This document shows positions 23,896-36,889 of a stretch of 64,000 nt of DNA, one piece after another. The stretch lies in contig JALDNG010000805.1 of NCBI GenBank assembly GCA_024349245.1, forward strand, positions 1 through 64,000, in the 5' to 3' direction. The position numbers and the translations under genes are program-made. Within the stretch, counting starts at the first letter, position 1, and each line of letters starts with the position of its first letter. This DNA comes from Neodontobutis hainanensis (taxonomy: Eukaryota > Chordata > Actinopteri > Gobiiformes > Odontobutidae). The notes under the pieces were generated by a model. That model ran no database searches. It saw only the letters and a program-made list of their open reading frames with translations, and had not been told where the DNA came from.

Positions 23896-26800
23896 AGTAT
23901 AAAAATAAATTTATTTCACATTCACAGTTAATTATGTTAATTCTTAAATTTCATTTTATTAATCAATGTAATTAACAAATAGTTAAAAAATACATTGTAT
24001 AGTTCTGAAAATGTCAATTTATGGAAACGTAGTCTTATTTTTACAATAAAACTTATTAATTTCTTTTTAGTAAACAATCAAAAGTATTTTCAAGTTCATT
24101 TAAATAAAAATAATACTTCTTAAAATCAGCATGAGATAAAATTTTTCAAAAACCTATTTAATTCAAACATCTAAATTGAAGAAATATCTGATTTAAAGTA
24201 GTTTAATATATTTTTTATAAGAATTATACAGTGGAAATTTTATGGCTACAAACTCAGAATTCTTTATTGCAAGTAAATTTGATGTTTATTGTTAGGAAAA
24301 ATCAAACTCAGGAAAATTTGATATAAATGAAATTTTAAGATGTTGTCAAATCTCGAGGGAGAGTAAATTCACGAATATAAATATAGATGCGAAGTTAAAG
24401 GTAAAATACCAAATTATATCTTGATAGTTGATCGAAATATAATCATTATTTGTTTTTCACTGTTGTTTCGCACATATATTTTAACTATATCGTGGTTTTT
24501 GAGAGGCCTAGAATAATTTTAAATCAACAAGACAGATTTTATACAAAGATTATGTTCGATTTCACAAATCAATTATATGAATAGAATAAAAGGAAAAATA
24601 ACAATGAAAGGAGTTTCTAGTTATTAACAAAAACTCAATGAGCTTTAAAATTATTTAAAGTGGAAGATAACTTATGATTCTTTTATTATTATCTTCAGAA
24701 AAATATTTTAACTCGGATACTATCTTGGTCTGGAGGAAGTATAAGTTAATAATTAGAAACCATATCTATGAACACAAGAATGTCCCTTATGTACATGGGA
24801 AAATCGCTTCACACATAAAGCACAATTGATGAAAATATTTCATAATTAGGGATGAAAAGCACGTTTAAAGCCATGTTGTTTAAGAAATTAGTGAATATAA
24901 AATGGCATGTTTTTAGGTCATGTAACTTTACTTGCAAACAAATAAATTATGGGACCAATGGTTCAACAGAGTTCTTTATCTTAACTAAATAAATATATTT
25001 CATCAAAGTTATCATATATATATATCATAAAATTTGTTTTGTAATACTTAGAGTCTCATGTTAGCTTGAATAATAAATAGTAAAACATTTACTTTTCATG
25101 TGAATGAAAATACTGATGACAAGCGTCATGAAAAATTTAAGAGATTAGTATGTGTAATTGACCATAATCTTAATTTGAGGATCTATCCAGCAATATTAAT
25201 CGTCAGAGAAGAAAAAATATTTCATTTTTGACTTTGCAAAAACGTATTTAAAGTTTAATTGGGTGAAATATAAGATATAAATTAACAGTTCATATGAAGT
25301 TCTAAGAATGATGAAAAATGTGAATGTTTTGTCGTCTGGTATCACAATTTCATCAAATTTCATATTTATTGTGATATTTTCAAAATATGAGGGGGATTTA
25401 ACAAACTGTCTTTACTTAAGAAAATATTTTTTAAGATATAATTTTAAAAAATGGCAATTTCACATACACAGAAACAAAGCTATCGAGCTGATCAATTTAC
25501 ATTCAAAAAACATATAAATAAGGTTGATCCCAATTTAAGATGTTGACGTGTGATAATTGAGAAAATATATTGTGATTTATTTTTTCACAAAAATATTAGA
25601 ATTATAAATTAAACCATAAGTTGAAAATTTTTTGTGCTTCTATGAACTTAACTAGCTTTTCTGTTTTATTTGAAAATATATTTAATTATTAAAGGCATGT
25701 AAAACATAAAATTACGCCTTTACATGAAACAATTTTATCAGGCTGAAAGAGAGATGAATTAACTTAAATTTTGAAATCACCTATACATATAGAAATTTTA
25801 ATATTTACTTAATTGATTCACATTAAAATGATTAGCATTATATTTTCATGAAAATTTTTCATATATTTATATTTCATCAAAACAATTTAAATTAGGAAAT
25901 AATTTTATCAATTCTACCCTATTGATGGGAATTTTACACACTGGGGTAGACAGCTTTATATTTGAAAGTTACAAAATGTCATAATGGAAGAAGCAATTTT
26001 TAAATTTAAAATTTATCCAATCGATAAAATGTAAATGATTTATTATGCTATTTATGACCGAGTTAAGAAACTTTTATTGCATTTTTTAATTTTCACTTTC
26101 TCGAACAACAAACATTGAAAAATTAAAATAAAACTATATTTTCGAACTTTTATTGTTCACAAATTAACATTTTTTCAAATTCCCAAACAAGAGCATCTCT
26201 TTGAAATTTTTTGACTCAAAAACTACTGGCAAACTCTAAAAAATCAAAAAAAAAATCTTGAAATGTCAAATATGTGAGTTACGTGTGCTACTTAAAATAT
26301 TATCAATTTCTTTAATCAACGAACATTTGTCCGAATTCATTGATTTTTATCCAACTAAACTTTTTATAAATTTTTCTTGCTTTTTAAGATCAGCAATTTT
26401 CAGTGTATTTAAACTAGATTCCTTTTAAATTTTTTATCAATATAAAGTTTATGATAGCTCTCACTGAAAATCTGACTTCAAAATTATGTTAATATATTTA
26501 TGGAAGCTTTTAAAATCTGAATTTATCATGTTCTTTATTGTTGGATTACTCATCACATGCTTCTCAATCATAGTTGAAGGTGAATAACTCAAAAGACAAA
26601 TAAATATAAAAATCGGATTTTTCATCCAATGATATTGACGCAAACATATAAAAATGGCCTAAAGTAATAAAACGTTCCATTGAACTGCCAATACTAAAAC
26701 ACATTTTCTGAAAATTGACAGATAGTATTTGATAAGATGCACCAAGCAAATCACTTAAAAGAAATAATTGCTTCTTGTTTATCTTAAATTTAAGAGACAC

Positions 26801-27040
26801 TACAGATATTGAATTAATAGATAAGTGTTATTTTAATTTGATGTGCAGTCAAGTAGATTTTCAAAAACTTCATTTTGTAAATTTTCTTAACTTAAACTAA
26901 TTTGTTAAAATTCACAAAATTCAACATTGTTATTATCCTTAATTATAATTGTGTTATGGCAGCGTCATTCATTTTTACCTTCATTTTTGTCTCTATATGA
27001 TATTAATATTTGATGTTTTCCTTTTAATTTTTGTTTTTGA
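23896..27040. other. AT-rich DNA without a recognised gene
   Basis: No supported gene. A short (AT)n run lies near 25014-25025. The minus-strand frame at 26564-26800 (78 codons) is hydrophobic, with pieces such as GASYQILSV and MERFITLGHF. That is within chance length and lacks splice support, so it is not called, though it is the least chance-like frame of this stretch. A TACAGTGG at about 24228 resembles the start of a Tc1 terminus but has no inverted partner nearby. Confidence 0.45.
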
Positions 27041-27043
27041 CAG

Positions 27044-27137
27044 ACATATTTAATGCTTTATTCTTGCTTAGCATGCCAAATTTTGAGGATCCATCATGAA
27101 AGTTACCCTATAATCGTAATCTTAGCATTTTATGTTG
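27044..27137 (+). other. Exon candidate with hydrophobic peptide
   Basis: The segment follows TTTTTGTTTTTGACAG (acceptor ending 27043) and ends at TTG|GTAAGTTG, a consensus donor. One frame is open throughout. From the ATG at 27053 it gives 28 codons beginning MLYSCLACQILR and ending PIIVILAFYV plus one base (phase 1), resembling a signal or membrane segment. A plus-strand segment at 28991-29097, preceded by TTTCATTTAG, would join in the right phase and end in a stop, giving a protein of about 63 residues. That second segment has a competing minus-strand reading. Identity unknown. Confidence 0.3.
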
Positions 27138-28588
27138 GTAAGTTGTTTTTTATTTCAATTACGTTATCATATAAATCGCATAAATACCCATGTAATTTAT
27201 CATAAAATTAAATATATCGAACTTTTAAAGGTTATTGAGAATTTATTTCAGATATTATAACTAATAAAATTTTACCATGCGTTTATAGCTTAATTCGATT
27301 ATATATCTTACAAGTTTTATCGGTTTTTCAATTTTATTTTCTTTATTTATTGACGAAATTATTTTAAAAATTTCTCAGAAATTATGTCTTCCACGGTTTT
27401 TATCTCAGACCAAAATTTTTCTTGCGCAAATATTTCGATATGCTTGGTTGTATACATTATCTCTAAATATTTAAGACACTGATAAAAAAATTTTCAAAAT
27501 ATTTTTTGTGATATTTTAGCAAACGTTTATGTATTTTTATCAATGAGAGAATTTTAATTTTTACCCAAAGTATACACTGATAATTATATATGACTTTTCA
27601 TTTTCAAATCATTTGTTCTCAGGCATCCAAAATTTTTTGGTATTATTCACAATAAATATTTTGAATGAAATTAGCATGAATTATTTGTCAATAATTCAAG
27701 TACTTTATTAGTATTTAACACTATTTATTCATTATTATTTAGTGTGCTATTTTTTACTCAAGAAAAATACAATAAATTTTCAACTCATCTTTATCATCAG
27801 GAAGTCAATTTGAGAGATTTATATCTTGCAAAACTTGATCATAAGTTTTAAAGGTTTGGGTTTTTATAACATATGTGGATAGAATCATATAATTTTTAAT
27901 TGCTATGTAATTTATGTGAAAAATTTTAACAACGAATCTTTACTTTCATATAAATATTCTCTTTCTGTAGGATGATTATTTCTCGAAGTATATGCTGTTA
28001 AGGAAAAAATAATCAATGACGGTTTAATTTTATTAATTTTTTATCAATTATATTGAAGAGTACAAGCAAATATCAATTTAATTAAGGTAAAATCTGTTAT
28101 AAAATTTTTATATGATAAAATAAATTAATTTGTAAAATTTTTTAGTTTTCAACTATTTGAGAAAATTATGAAGGATTTTTTGATATATGATTGATATTTT
28201 GTATTTTCATCATTTTTGTATATACAAATACTTTTGAAACGTTTTGCATAAATTACGCTCAAAAATACTTTTACATATTATCTAAAGAACTAGATATGAA
28301 TTACTCTTATTTATTCACTCTTAACGGAAGAGTTTTTATTTTCAATTATTTTTCATCAAGGTGATTTTCCTTAATTTTAATGAAACACGATTTATTGCCG
28401 TTTCGCCTGAGAATAAAATACTTCAAGAATTAGAAATTAAAACATTTAAAAGGTATAATAAGACTTATTATGCATAAAATTATATTTTTAACAGAAAGAA
28501 TATATAAGTGATCTTTATGTATGGTTAAAAAGAATATTTTCACCAACAAAGTTACAATTAGTTGAATTAAAACATTTGTGATTTTTAT

Positions 28589-28753
28589 TCAGTGTTCCGT
28601 TTTTGAGATATAAAACTTTCTTATTGTATTAAAAAGAGAACCTGTGAACATCGCCAAAAACACCTTTAAAAATGTATTTAAAATTTCATGGTTTCTTTGT
28701 TGATGTCTTTCCAAAGATTGCTTTAAAGTTTCAAAACGTTGTAATCGTTTAAT
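28589..28753 (-). CDS. Coding-like segment, possible terminal exon
   Basis: A minus-strand frame is open for 54 codons from just after a TAA to a TGA (complement of 28589-28591). The stop overlaps an AATAAA (TGAATAAA), so a polyadenylation signal would be immediately available. The peptide is amphipathic and not A/T-codon biased: RLQRFETLKQSLERHQQRN is followed by a hydrophobic run (LKVFLAMFTGSLF) and then KFYISKTEH. No ATG precedes the charged part, so it would have to be an exon; AG acceptors exist (for example before CAATCTTTGG) but are not strong. It is not phase-linked to the neighbouring candidate at 28987-29090. Family unknown. Confidence 0.3.
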   Translation of the reverse strand: MKRLQRFETLKQSLERHQQRNHEILNTFLKVFLAMFTGSLFNTIRKFYISKTEH

Positions 28754-28986
28754 TTAATCATAAAGACAGAATAATTAACCTGAAAATAGCTATTAATCAA
28801 AACAGAAATTTAAACTTTAATTATTGCTTCAGTAGATCATCAGAGGTTCATGTGTTTTCATTAACTCTTTAACACAAGATTTGGAAATATGATTAAAATT
28901 TCACAAATTTAAACGAAAAACTACGACAAACTAATATAAGAACTACTCCTATTAGACCAATGTCATTCAGAAACTGGTTTTTTCAT

Positions 28987-29090
28987 TTAGATTTGAGCAT
29001 CTTTTGGAGGCACAACGATGTCCGGAACAACTTCTGGGACTACGTCTGTAACAACAGGGGCGTCAGTGTTTACTATTTCTTCTGGCATTT
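28987..29090 (-). other. Terminal exon candidate, acidic V/P/E repeat peptide
   Basis: On the minus strand an acceptor (CATTAACAG) at 29092-29091 precedes a frame of 33 codons to TAA (28987-28989): MPEEIVNTDAP, then PVVTDVVPEVVPDIVVPP, then KDAQI. The V-V-P/D/E pattern repeats with varied synonymous codons (GTT, GTC, GTA, GTG; CCT, CCA, CCG), which suggests selection on protein rather than a copied DNA repeat. The segment is the most GC-rich 100 bases for several kilobases. A plus-strand frame is also open across it and pairs in phase with 27044-27137, so strand is uncertain. No identity is claimed. Confidence 0.4.
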
Positions 29091-29555
29091 CTGTTAATGA
29101 TATTATGAATTTATTTTTATTTGTTTAAATACATATTATTATAAAATGTTGAAAGCTAAATCTATGAAAAATTAAAGCAAAAAAGTCAGAAATTAAACTC
29201 GACATAAAAATGAATGGATAATGGATACTCGTGACGGTTCAAAAATTATCGTGTTCTAATTTTCACAATTTATAAACGTTTTTCTTGCGAAATTTCTTTT
29301 TATTATTTTTTCCTTGATTAACATTTTTGAGATTCATGCAAAATATCATAATTATTTTTACGAGAATTTTATTTTTTCAATGAATTAAATACGATACTTG
29401 TATTTTAATATTTTAATTATTCTATTTATCTTTGATTAAAATAGATTTAAATTCGAAGTCTATCGACAGTAAAAATTTTTAGATTTCAAAAGTTCAATGT
29501 TTGGGGATTTGTAATTTGGAGATCCAGATAAAGAGTGAATCCTTGATTTGGGAAC

Positions 29556-29631
29556 TCCTGCGATTTTAAAATGTGAGTTTGAGATCACCATATGAAAGGG
29601 GAAAAGATAGCTCCGATGGAAAATCGCAGGA
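29556..29631. repeat. Perfect 12-bp inverted repeat in a GC-richer patch
   Basis: TCCTGCGATTTT at 29556-29567 is exactly inverted at 29620-29631, with a 52-base core. Arms with half G/C are unusual here. It lies within a minus-strand frame (29460-29657) whose end reads SRIHSLSGSPNYKS. An acceptor-like AG ends inside the right-strand arm, so the repeat could either be part of an exon or a small foldback element. Confidence 0.5.
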
Positions 29632-29659
29632 TAAAATGAAGTGCCACATTTCACCATAT

Positions 29660-32600
29660 ATCGACACGTGTTAAATTGAGGAAAGAAAAAGTAAAAATAT
29701 TTTTTGATATTTTAACTTCAAAATTACACGTATTTGCAACCAGATCTATGAGAAATATCCTTAAACTCTAAATAAAATATTACATCTTTGATATTCTATC
29801 AGGTATGTTTCATTTCAAAATTTTTTACATATCTTTTAATTCAGGTTAGCAGCTATTATTGCTTGTACAAATTCGATTAAAGTAAATTGACATCTTATTT
29901 TAACAATGTGGCTGTATCAGAGAATAGCTTTTTAAGTACACGATGAATTGTGATTTACACAAGATAAGTAGATTTAAAAGTTTCTCTTCTAATGTATTTT
30001 TAGGATATTCAAGACCGAATAAAGGTCTTCGTTCAAAAAATAAACGGTGATTTGTTATTTTGAAATAGAGTTGAATTTTTTTGAATACTCATGAAGTTTT
30101 TTCAAAATCTTTGGATCATGATATGTCTAAAATTCATTCTTACCTTAAATAAATTATTTCGATGTTTCTTAGAAAATCTTTGAAATAAATAAATTGGATT
30201 TCCATTTAAAAAATCTATCCATGAATCTAATCATTCGTTTAAGCAAGTTAAACTTTCCTTGTAAACATGGTGCTTTAATTTTCTAATAATTTAAAAACAT
30301 TGAATTCAATCTTAAAAATGTATCACTGAATCGATCTTAATCAATAAATCTCCTTTCAGGTTTTATTTTTGATCCATTTGACTTATAATTCTATGATATC
30401 ATTCTTTGATAATTGTAAAAAATTACTGTATCTTTGAAAGAGATTTTTCAATAATTTTTAAAAATTTGTTGTTTAAACAAACTTAAATTTTTCAAAAGGA
30501 TAATTTAAAAAAAACAAACTTTAAATATCTCAAATTTACTTTAAAGACTCAGTTATATCAGAAAATATTTCATCATGTTTGTTTCTAATTTTGAGTTTAC
30601 AGTGTTATAATCAAATATTTTAAAAATTTTGATTTTTATTAACGTTTTAAAAGTCTTTAAATGTATAATATTTCAAAGAATAAACAATTAGATGAATTGA
30701 TTACTGTTAAGGCTACACTAAAAGGTTATTTACTTTTATATAACTAAGAGATAAAATTGATTTAAGATCATTTTGTTGCTCAATCCCATGAATTTGATTG
30801 AGTCGTGATGCACTTAGAGATTAAAATATTTAATAGAATTTTCATTATATGTTTTAAACTTTTATTGTCAGTTTTTTCAACATTAATGAAAAATAAGATG
30901 GTTTATATTTCATCCTTTTTCGATTTGAAAATTTTAAAATCTATAAATTTAATTTAAAAAATTATGGGCATTATTAAATTTTATTACTTTATTTGGTTTA
31001 TATAATTATATATCTTCATAAATTGAGCTTTTTTTATGAATTTAGATGAATTTTCACAATATTTCTTTGATGATACTCCTTGAAAATGACGATAAAATTT
31101 CTAAATACTGCTTACAATCTTTGGGAAACTTAATTATTTTTGGTTAATTCGACGTTATATAAATAATCTTGGTTAATATCATGAGTTTTTAAATTAACTA
31201 ATAATTTTCAAAATCTTTGATTAGTTTGATATTCAAATCTACTTTATAACATAATTCAAAAGAATAAAAATATAAAATAAATGCTGTTAAAATATAAGTT
31301 TTATAATGGCAAGAAACTTCTGTAACGACAAGCTAAGATTGTCAAACGTTTATAAGAACAATATAATAGTAGATGATGAAACTTTCGTATGAAAAGAGTA
31401 AATTTTATGAAATTTATCATTTTCAATGTCAAGTTGTTATTTTATTGTAAAATAATAATTCTATTTTGGAACTTTTATTAATGGTCTATTTTGTATTCGA
31501 TGACAGTAAATTTCTTTAGAATATGAAAACTTTGAAATAATTTTATTCATGATCTGAAGAAACTTTAATTTTACAGAGCATAAAAATTAAAAAACTCGCG
31601 TCAACAAGATATAATTTTAATCATTGATGACAGTAAGACAATAACTCAGTTTTAAAAAATAAGTGAGTTAATGTAATTTTTTCTAGTACCATTGATCATT
31701 TTCATGATACAAACTAATTTTAAGGTCATCTAACAATAAATCGAATAAATAAGCATCATGTTGAGAAAATATTTTGCTTAGATATGACTTTATGAATCTT
31801 CAGAATTTTGAGGATGGTTTAAAAGTTTGTAAATTTGATAAAACTCACCAAAAACGAATACATATTTCGGTTTAAACTTGAGGGAAGCGCAAAACGTCTA
31901 AGCTTCAAGTTATCAGAGATTCTCTCAAGAGACTAAAAACTTAATATAGTTCAAAGAATATCATAAATGTTGTCTCTTATCGTTCTCTGGTTTATAAATG
32001 AGATGATTCGTAAAGCCATATCAGTGATGTTATAATTTAACTCATATTTTTGAGTTTACAATTCAAAATTATGGTATTACATGATATTTTATCAAGAATT
32101 TAATGTAATATTTTTAAATATGCAAATTAGAAATTTAAAAATTAGAATGTTAAGATTTTTCTGACATGGTTTTGTGATTCAAATATTTTGATGTAATTAC
32201 ACATCGACAAACCGTGTTAATTTACAAAAAAAATAATAATAGTTTTTAAATTTAAATCCTTAATTCGATCCTCAAAAAAATATTTAATTCCATTTTTTCA
32301 TTTTCTTTTATAAATTAACAAATACATGCATGTTAACATAAAAAATCATAATAACCTCACATCTTAATTTGTATAACACAAAAAGAAATCTGACTTTGTA
32401 TAATTGATACAAAATTTAATTTTTCTTATTGAAATATATTAAAAGCTTACAAATAATATTTTTGTTGTCAATAGCTATTTTAAAGTTAGAATTAAATACT
32501 ATTTTAATTTTTAGCTTGATTAAAAAAATCATTTCAATTTTCTTGAAAATATATTAAGATTGTCAATTATCTTCAGTATCTCAGTCATATATATTTATAA

Positions 32601-35280
32601 TAAAAACGCGTTAACAAACATGATCTTTATCATAATTTTGACCAATAATAATTTTAAAAAAATATTTACAATCTCATGGTTCTGATTAATTTTTAATTTT
32701 CAACATAAAAATACTCAAATAATAAATTCTCTAACATTAAATAAATGAAATTTTCGTTGATCATAAATCACATTTTTGAAATTGATTAACACTAATTTCT
32801 AAATTTATATTTTATCTCTAGTTAGTCGATCTTTCGTGGATTTTTAAATCACTTCATGTCTTTACGATGATCAATACCTTTTATTTGTTCAATTTTCTTA
32901 ATTAATCCACGATATATTTTCAATTAAATTTATTTAAATTGGTATATAAAAAGTTGATACATGTATTTTTGTTAGGTTCATTATCAAATATATGGATTTA
33001 ATTGAGATTTAAACAATTCCCTTCAGATCTGTTAACGTTTATTTCAGAGGAGACAAATGTAGACTCTTCAAATAAGCATTTGTATAAAACTGGATATAAA
33101 CACCCGAATAATATTTGATTAGATTATAAACAATATGTCATAAAATATTTCGAAGATTATTTAGCTCGTAAATATTCTCATTTGTCATTTATATTTTGTT
33201 ACATTTTATGATTAGTTTTACAAGACACCGCATTGGTATTCAAGGTTATCGATTTAATTTATTAGATTGCTCTAGACAGTAGTTTCGAAGACCTATAACT
33301 TTAATGTGAGATGTGTTGCTTTCAAACATACTTTATTCTTAATTTTCTACAGTTATATCTTTAACGCATCTTGTTGAACACATCAATATTAACAAAATGT
33401 ATCTTGAATAAGATTATCATGTAAATATTTAATTCTTGATTTTAAACTGTTTATTTTAATGTCTTTTAAATTATAGTTTTCATTACATAGATATCAGAGT
33501 TTTAAATAGATCAGAAAACTTATTCTCAATTTATTCTTGACATAATGAATCTCAAAGTTAGTTTGGAAAACGATTTAGGATTTCTAATTTTGGGTGATTG
33601 TTTGAAGTGTTTTTCCGAGGTTCCTATTTTTAAAGTCTCACTGTTAAAATAATCTGTTCTCTGAGTTGTGAAAACTCAATATGGGTTGAAAAAAGTTATT
33701 TTTCGAAATTTTTTTATCATCGAATGTTATTAATTTTTGAAATTTTTGATTAATTAAAGGAGGAAGCATTTACAAAGAAAAGCCAAAATAAATATTTTTC
33801 ACATGAACAAACAAATTTCAACAATTTTTAATTGTAAGATTTTACTCATGTTCTTCTTTTGCGTTATTTTTAAAATCAATATTTTCAAATAAGAGGAAAT
33901 TTAAAAATATAATTTCAAATAACTGTTGAAATGAGACGTGAAGTTCATAAATTTACTTAGCAAGAAAATGCTGCTATGAGTTATAGTTTACATCTATTGA
34001 ATTTTTAAATGTAATAAAACTACACGCATTCTTAAAATTATTAAATTAAAATAATCAGTTCCAATTTTCATGAATCTGTGTTTTTATGTTTCAGACATTT
34101 AAATTTATTTATTCTGTTTTTAAAATGACATTATTTTCATGATAATAATTTTTTTTAATATTTTAAAATCATCAAATAAAAACTTATATATGAACTTTAA
34201 AAAAATTTTAATATATGGAACATAGTACTTTTTACTTATTTTTCTAATCATATTTTAATTCTCAACATTGTAAAAACCATTTAATCATTTATTTTAGAAT
34301 GGTTCACGCAAAGTTTTAAAAATTATACACATTTTATTTTTATATATAGAAGAAATTTCTATAATTATCTATTACATTTATCAAATTTTTTTGAGAAAGT
34401 ATATATTTTGTATTTTTATATTTTTGAAATAGAAGTAACGATAAATAAAGCATATAAACATTTCATTATATCTTCATATTTTTTTATTTTATTCATTCCT
34501 ATCTTAAATTTACTCCATAATTATATTTGAAATATTATAATGAATTACCTAAAATTCATCATGATTAATTTTAAGAATGTTTTTCTTGAAAAACTTTAAT
34601 ATTAATTTTCACTGACATTATAGACTACACATGTTCATGTATTTTATGAAAAAGAAAGATATAGTAGAGCCCTATGAATGTAATAATTAAGAAACTTAAA
34701 TTTTTTGAATAATGTTATATTTAACAAAAATTTCTTTTCCTAGATTTTAAGATTGGATACATTTAATTTTACAAATTATTCTTTTTTACTTTTTATAAAA
34801 ATTAGGTTTATATTAAATATCAAACTATTTAGAATACTTCTCTCAGAATAAAATGGGGTTCAAAAGTTTTTCAAACTCGTTTTTGACATTTCAAGAAATC
34901 CAAAAAATGTCATGCATGAAAAACACAAAGTTCAGAATTTTATTGTCAAATGATTCATATCATTCAGTGAAAACACGCTCTTTTAAATAAAATGTGAATT
35001 TAAATAATGTGATAATTTATTTTCATATCAAGAATATTTTTTCAGATTTGGTTTGTTTTTAATGATAAGTAAATTAGAGATAAAATCACAAACATGTTTA
35101 TTTTTATTTCCTTGTGCATTATCTAAATATTTTTGTTTCTGAGAGTCTTACAATATAAAATTCTGTTTTGATAAATACAATATCTTAAAATATATAAGAT
35201 AAAAATTTGAGGATTGAGCAAATGCTGTAGCAAATTTTAAAAATTGAAAAGAAGTTAAACAGTTGGCTTCTTTTGGTGTT
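29660..35280. other. AT-rich DNA with short coding-like scraps
   Basis: No gene can be called. Three scraps are less chance-like. At 30147-30200 (-) an ATG frame of about 21 codons starts MEIQFIYFKDFLRN and ends at an AAG|GTAAGA-type donor. At 31823-31936 (+) a 37-codon frame contains RFKLEGSAKRLSFKLSEI. At 33545-33652 (+) a 35-codon ATG frame begins MNLKVSLENDLGFL. None has supporting partners. The rest is A/T-rich with imperfect palindromes such as the one around GTTGTTTAAACAAAC near 30470. Confidence 0.4.
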
Positions 35281-35289
35281 ATAAGCTTT

Positions 35290-35996
35290 TAAATTCATTT
35301 ATTAGAGTATTTATCTGACAAAAAATGTTGAAAATTTGAATATTGAAAATATTACAGAAGGTACAATTGATCAATTAATGCTTCACATTGAAATAGAAAA
35401 AGTAAAATTATACAAATTTTAGGATATCGGAAGAGCATACACAATACATCTATATCTCAAACAAACAAGATAGATATTGATGCTTTCTTTTCGGAATGGA
35501 ATGCAATTAAAGTTTTTCTGCACAATTTAAATAATATTGAATGGAAATATTTTGTTCGCTCTTTCAAATCTTAATTAAAGGTGTAAATTCATGTAGGAAA
35601 ACTCACAAGACTAATTTCGGATCAGCATTAGATAAAACTAATAGATGCTTTAAGGATTTAAAAACGTTAATTATTTTATTTTTTCATCAATGGACAAAGA
35701 AATTGCATCATGAAAATAATCATAGAATGTAAAAATATAAAAAAATCTTTTATTATTTTGTGGAAGTAATAAAAATCCAAGACGGTATCTTTTTTACACA
35801 GAGAATTTTGAAATTTTATCTTTTTGAAGAAAAATCTCTTATGGAATGCTATTTCATTCAAATATAAGTTCCACAATTTCCTAAAAATATATAATGATTT
35901 GATGTTTAAATTTTCAAAAGATAAAATAGGTTTTACAATTATTTCAGGCAATGATGAAAAAGTAAAAATCATTCTACGTCTAGCAATCATAAACAA
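35290..35996 (+). pseudogene. Decayed coding-like stretch, family unknown
   Basis: Consecutive plus-strand pieces look like worn protein rather than chance frames. ENLNIENITEGTIDQLM falls at about 35337-35390, then DIDAFFSEWNAIKVFLHN at about 35470-35530 after a frame change, and WNAISFKYKFHNFLK and GNDEKVKIILRLAI towards 35850-35990. Several stops interrupt them. The longest frame of the whole window (106 codons, minus, 35676-35996) covers the same DNA but is F/I/K-rich and is probably the reverse shadow. A transposase or another mobile protein is possible; no catalytic motif is visible. Confidence 0.22.
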
Positions 35997-36779
35997 ACAT
36001 TAACTAAAATAAACAGGTACAAATAATCTAAACCTTATGACAAAAGCTAAAATAATGAATTTCATAATTTAAAGAACGAAACTAGAGATAAAAAATTTGA
36101 AAAAACATAACTAGTTATTTTGAGTATTATCAGATTTTATTTCGAAATCAACATAATTCCGTCAAAAAATAAATTTATGCCGTCTTAATTTAATACTCTA
36201 ATAAATAGTTCGAATGTTTTAAAATTCATAAGTAACTTGATAATTTATAATAAATTAAAATCTGATGTAAAAATGATTTGCAGAATTTTAGTTCGATGTG
36301 GTCTAATAAGAACAAGGCTGATAATTTTATTCGTGTATAACTGAAGGTTGAAGTCTATTTTTGATGAAAAAATTTTTGTAAATATGTTCAAATAATCATT
36401 TATAAATAAAAATACCAAAGGCTTCAACCGTATTATCAAAGTATCTTGTGTAGAATTAGCAAATTTACATGAGTTAATATCAAAAATAAAACTTAGACAT
36501 TATCAAAGGAGATTATCAGTTTAATTCAAGAAAAAACGATAATTTTAACTTTAATGGCAAAAGATAAAATTTCAGAAGAGAGAATAAATATCTTTTATCC
36601 AATTGGATTAAACCAGCATCTATAAGTAATATTAAACTAGCCTTTATTGAAAAATAAACATTTTAATTCGATACTATCGGTTCTATAAGCTTTACTCCTA
36701 AGTTAGTAAATATTAATGAATATGTTTGTTTTAAGTGACTCTATTAACGCAGATCTATGTATAATATAAAAAACAATAG

Positions 36780-36889
36780 CTCTTGATTCAAAAAATATTT
36801 GCTTTATCGAGGATATTTACACTATTTGAATGTATTATTAGCCGCCATACACTTAAAATTTTCGACAAATTTTCTTCAAATTACTTCAA
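36780..36889 (+). other. Exon candidate ending in a consensus donor
   Basis: A frame opens after a TAG and runs 36 codons plus 2 bases to CAA|GTAAGTAA. The peptide starts LLIQKIFALSRIFTL, then FECIISRHTLKIFDKF. An AG just before 36780 (AAACAATAG) could be the acceptor, though its pyrimidine tract is poor. The donor is strong and the coding stretch includes less A/T-biased codons (GCCGCCATACAC area). No phase-compatible partner exon was found nearby. Confidence 0.25.

Noticed and set aside
24225..24240. TACAGTGG resembling a Tc1 terminus
   Set aside because: No inverted partner within several kilobases and no element body between.
25014..25025. Short (AT)n microsatellite
   Set aside because: Too short to matter in DNA of this composition.
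26564..26800. Minus frame of 78 codons suggesting a membrane receptor piece
   Set aside because: Several frames of this length are expected by chance; no splice sites or motif.
35676..35996. Longest open frame in the window (106 codons, minus)
   Set aside because: F/I/K-rich composition; about one frame of this length is expected by chance at ~75% A+T, and the plus strand of the same DNA looks more protein-like.
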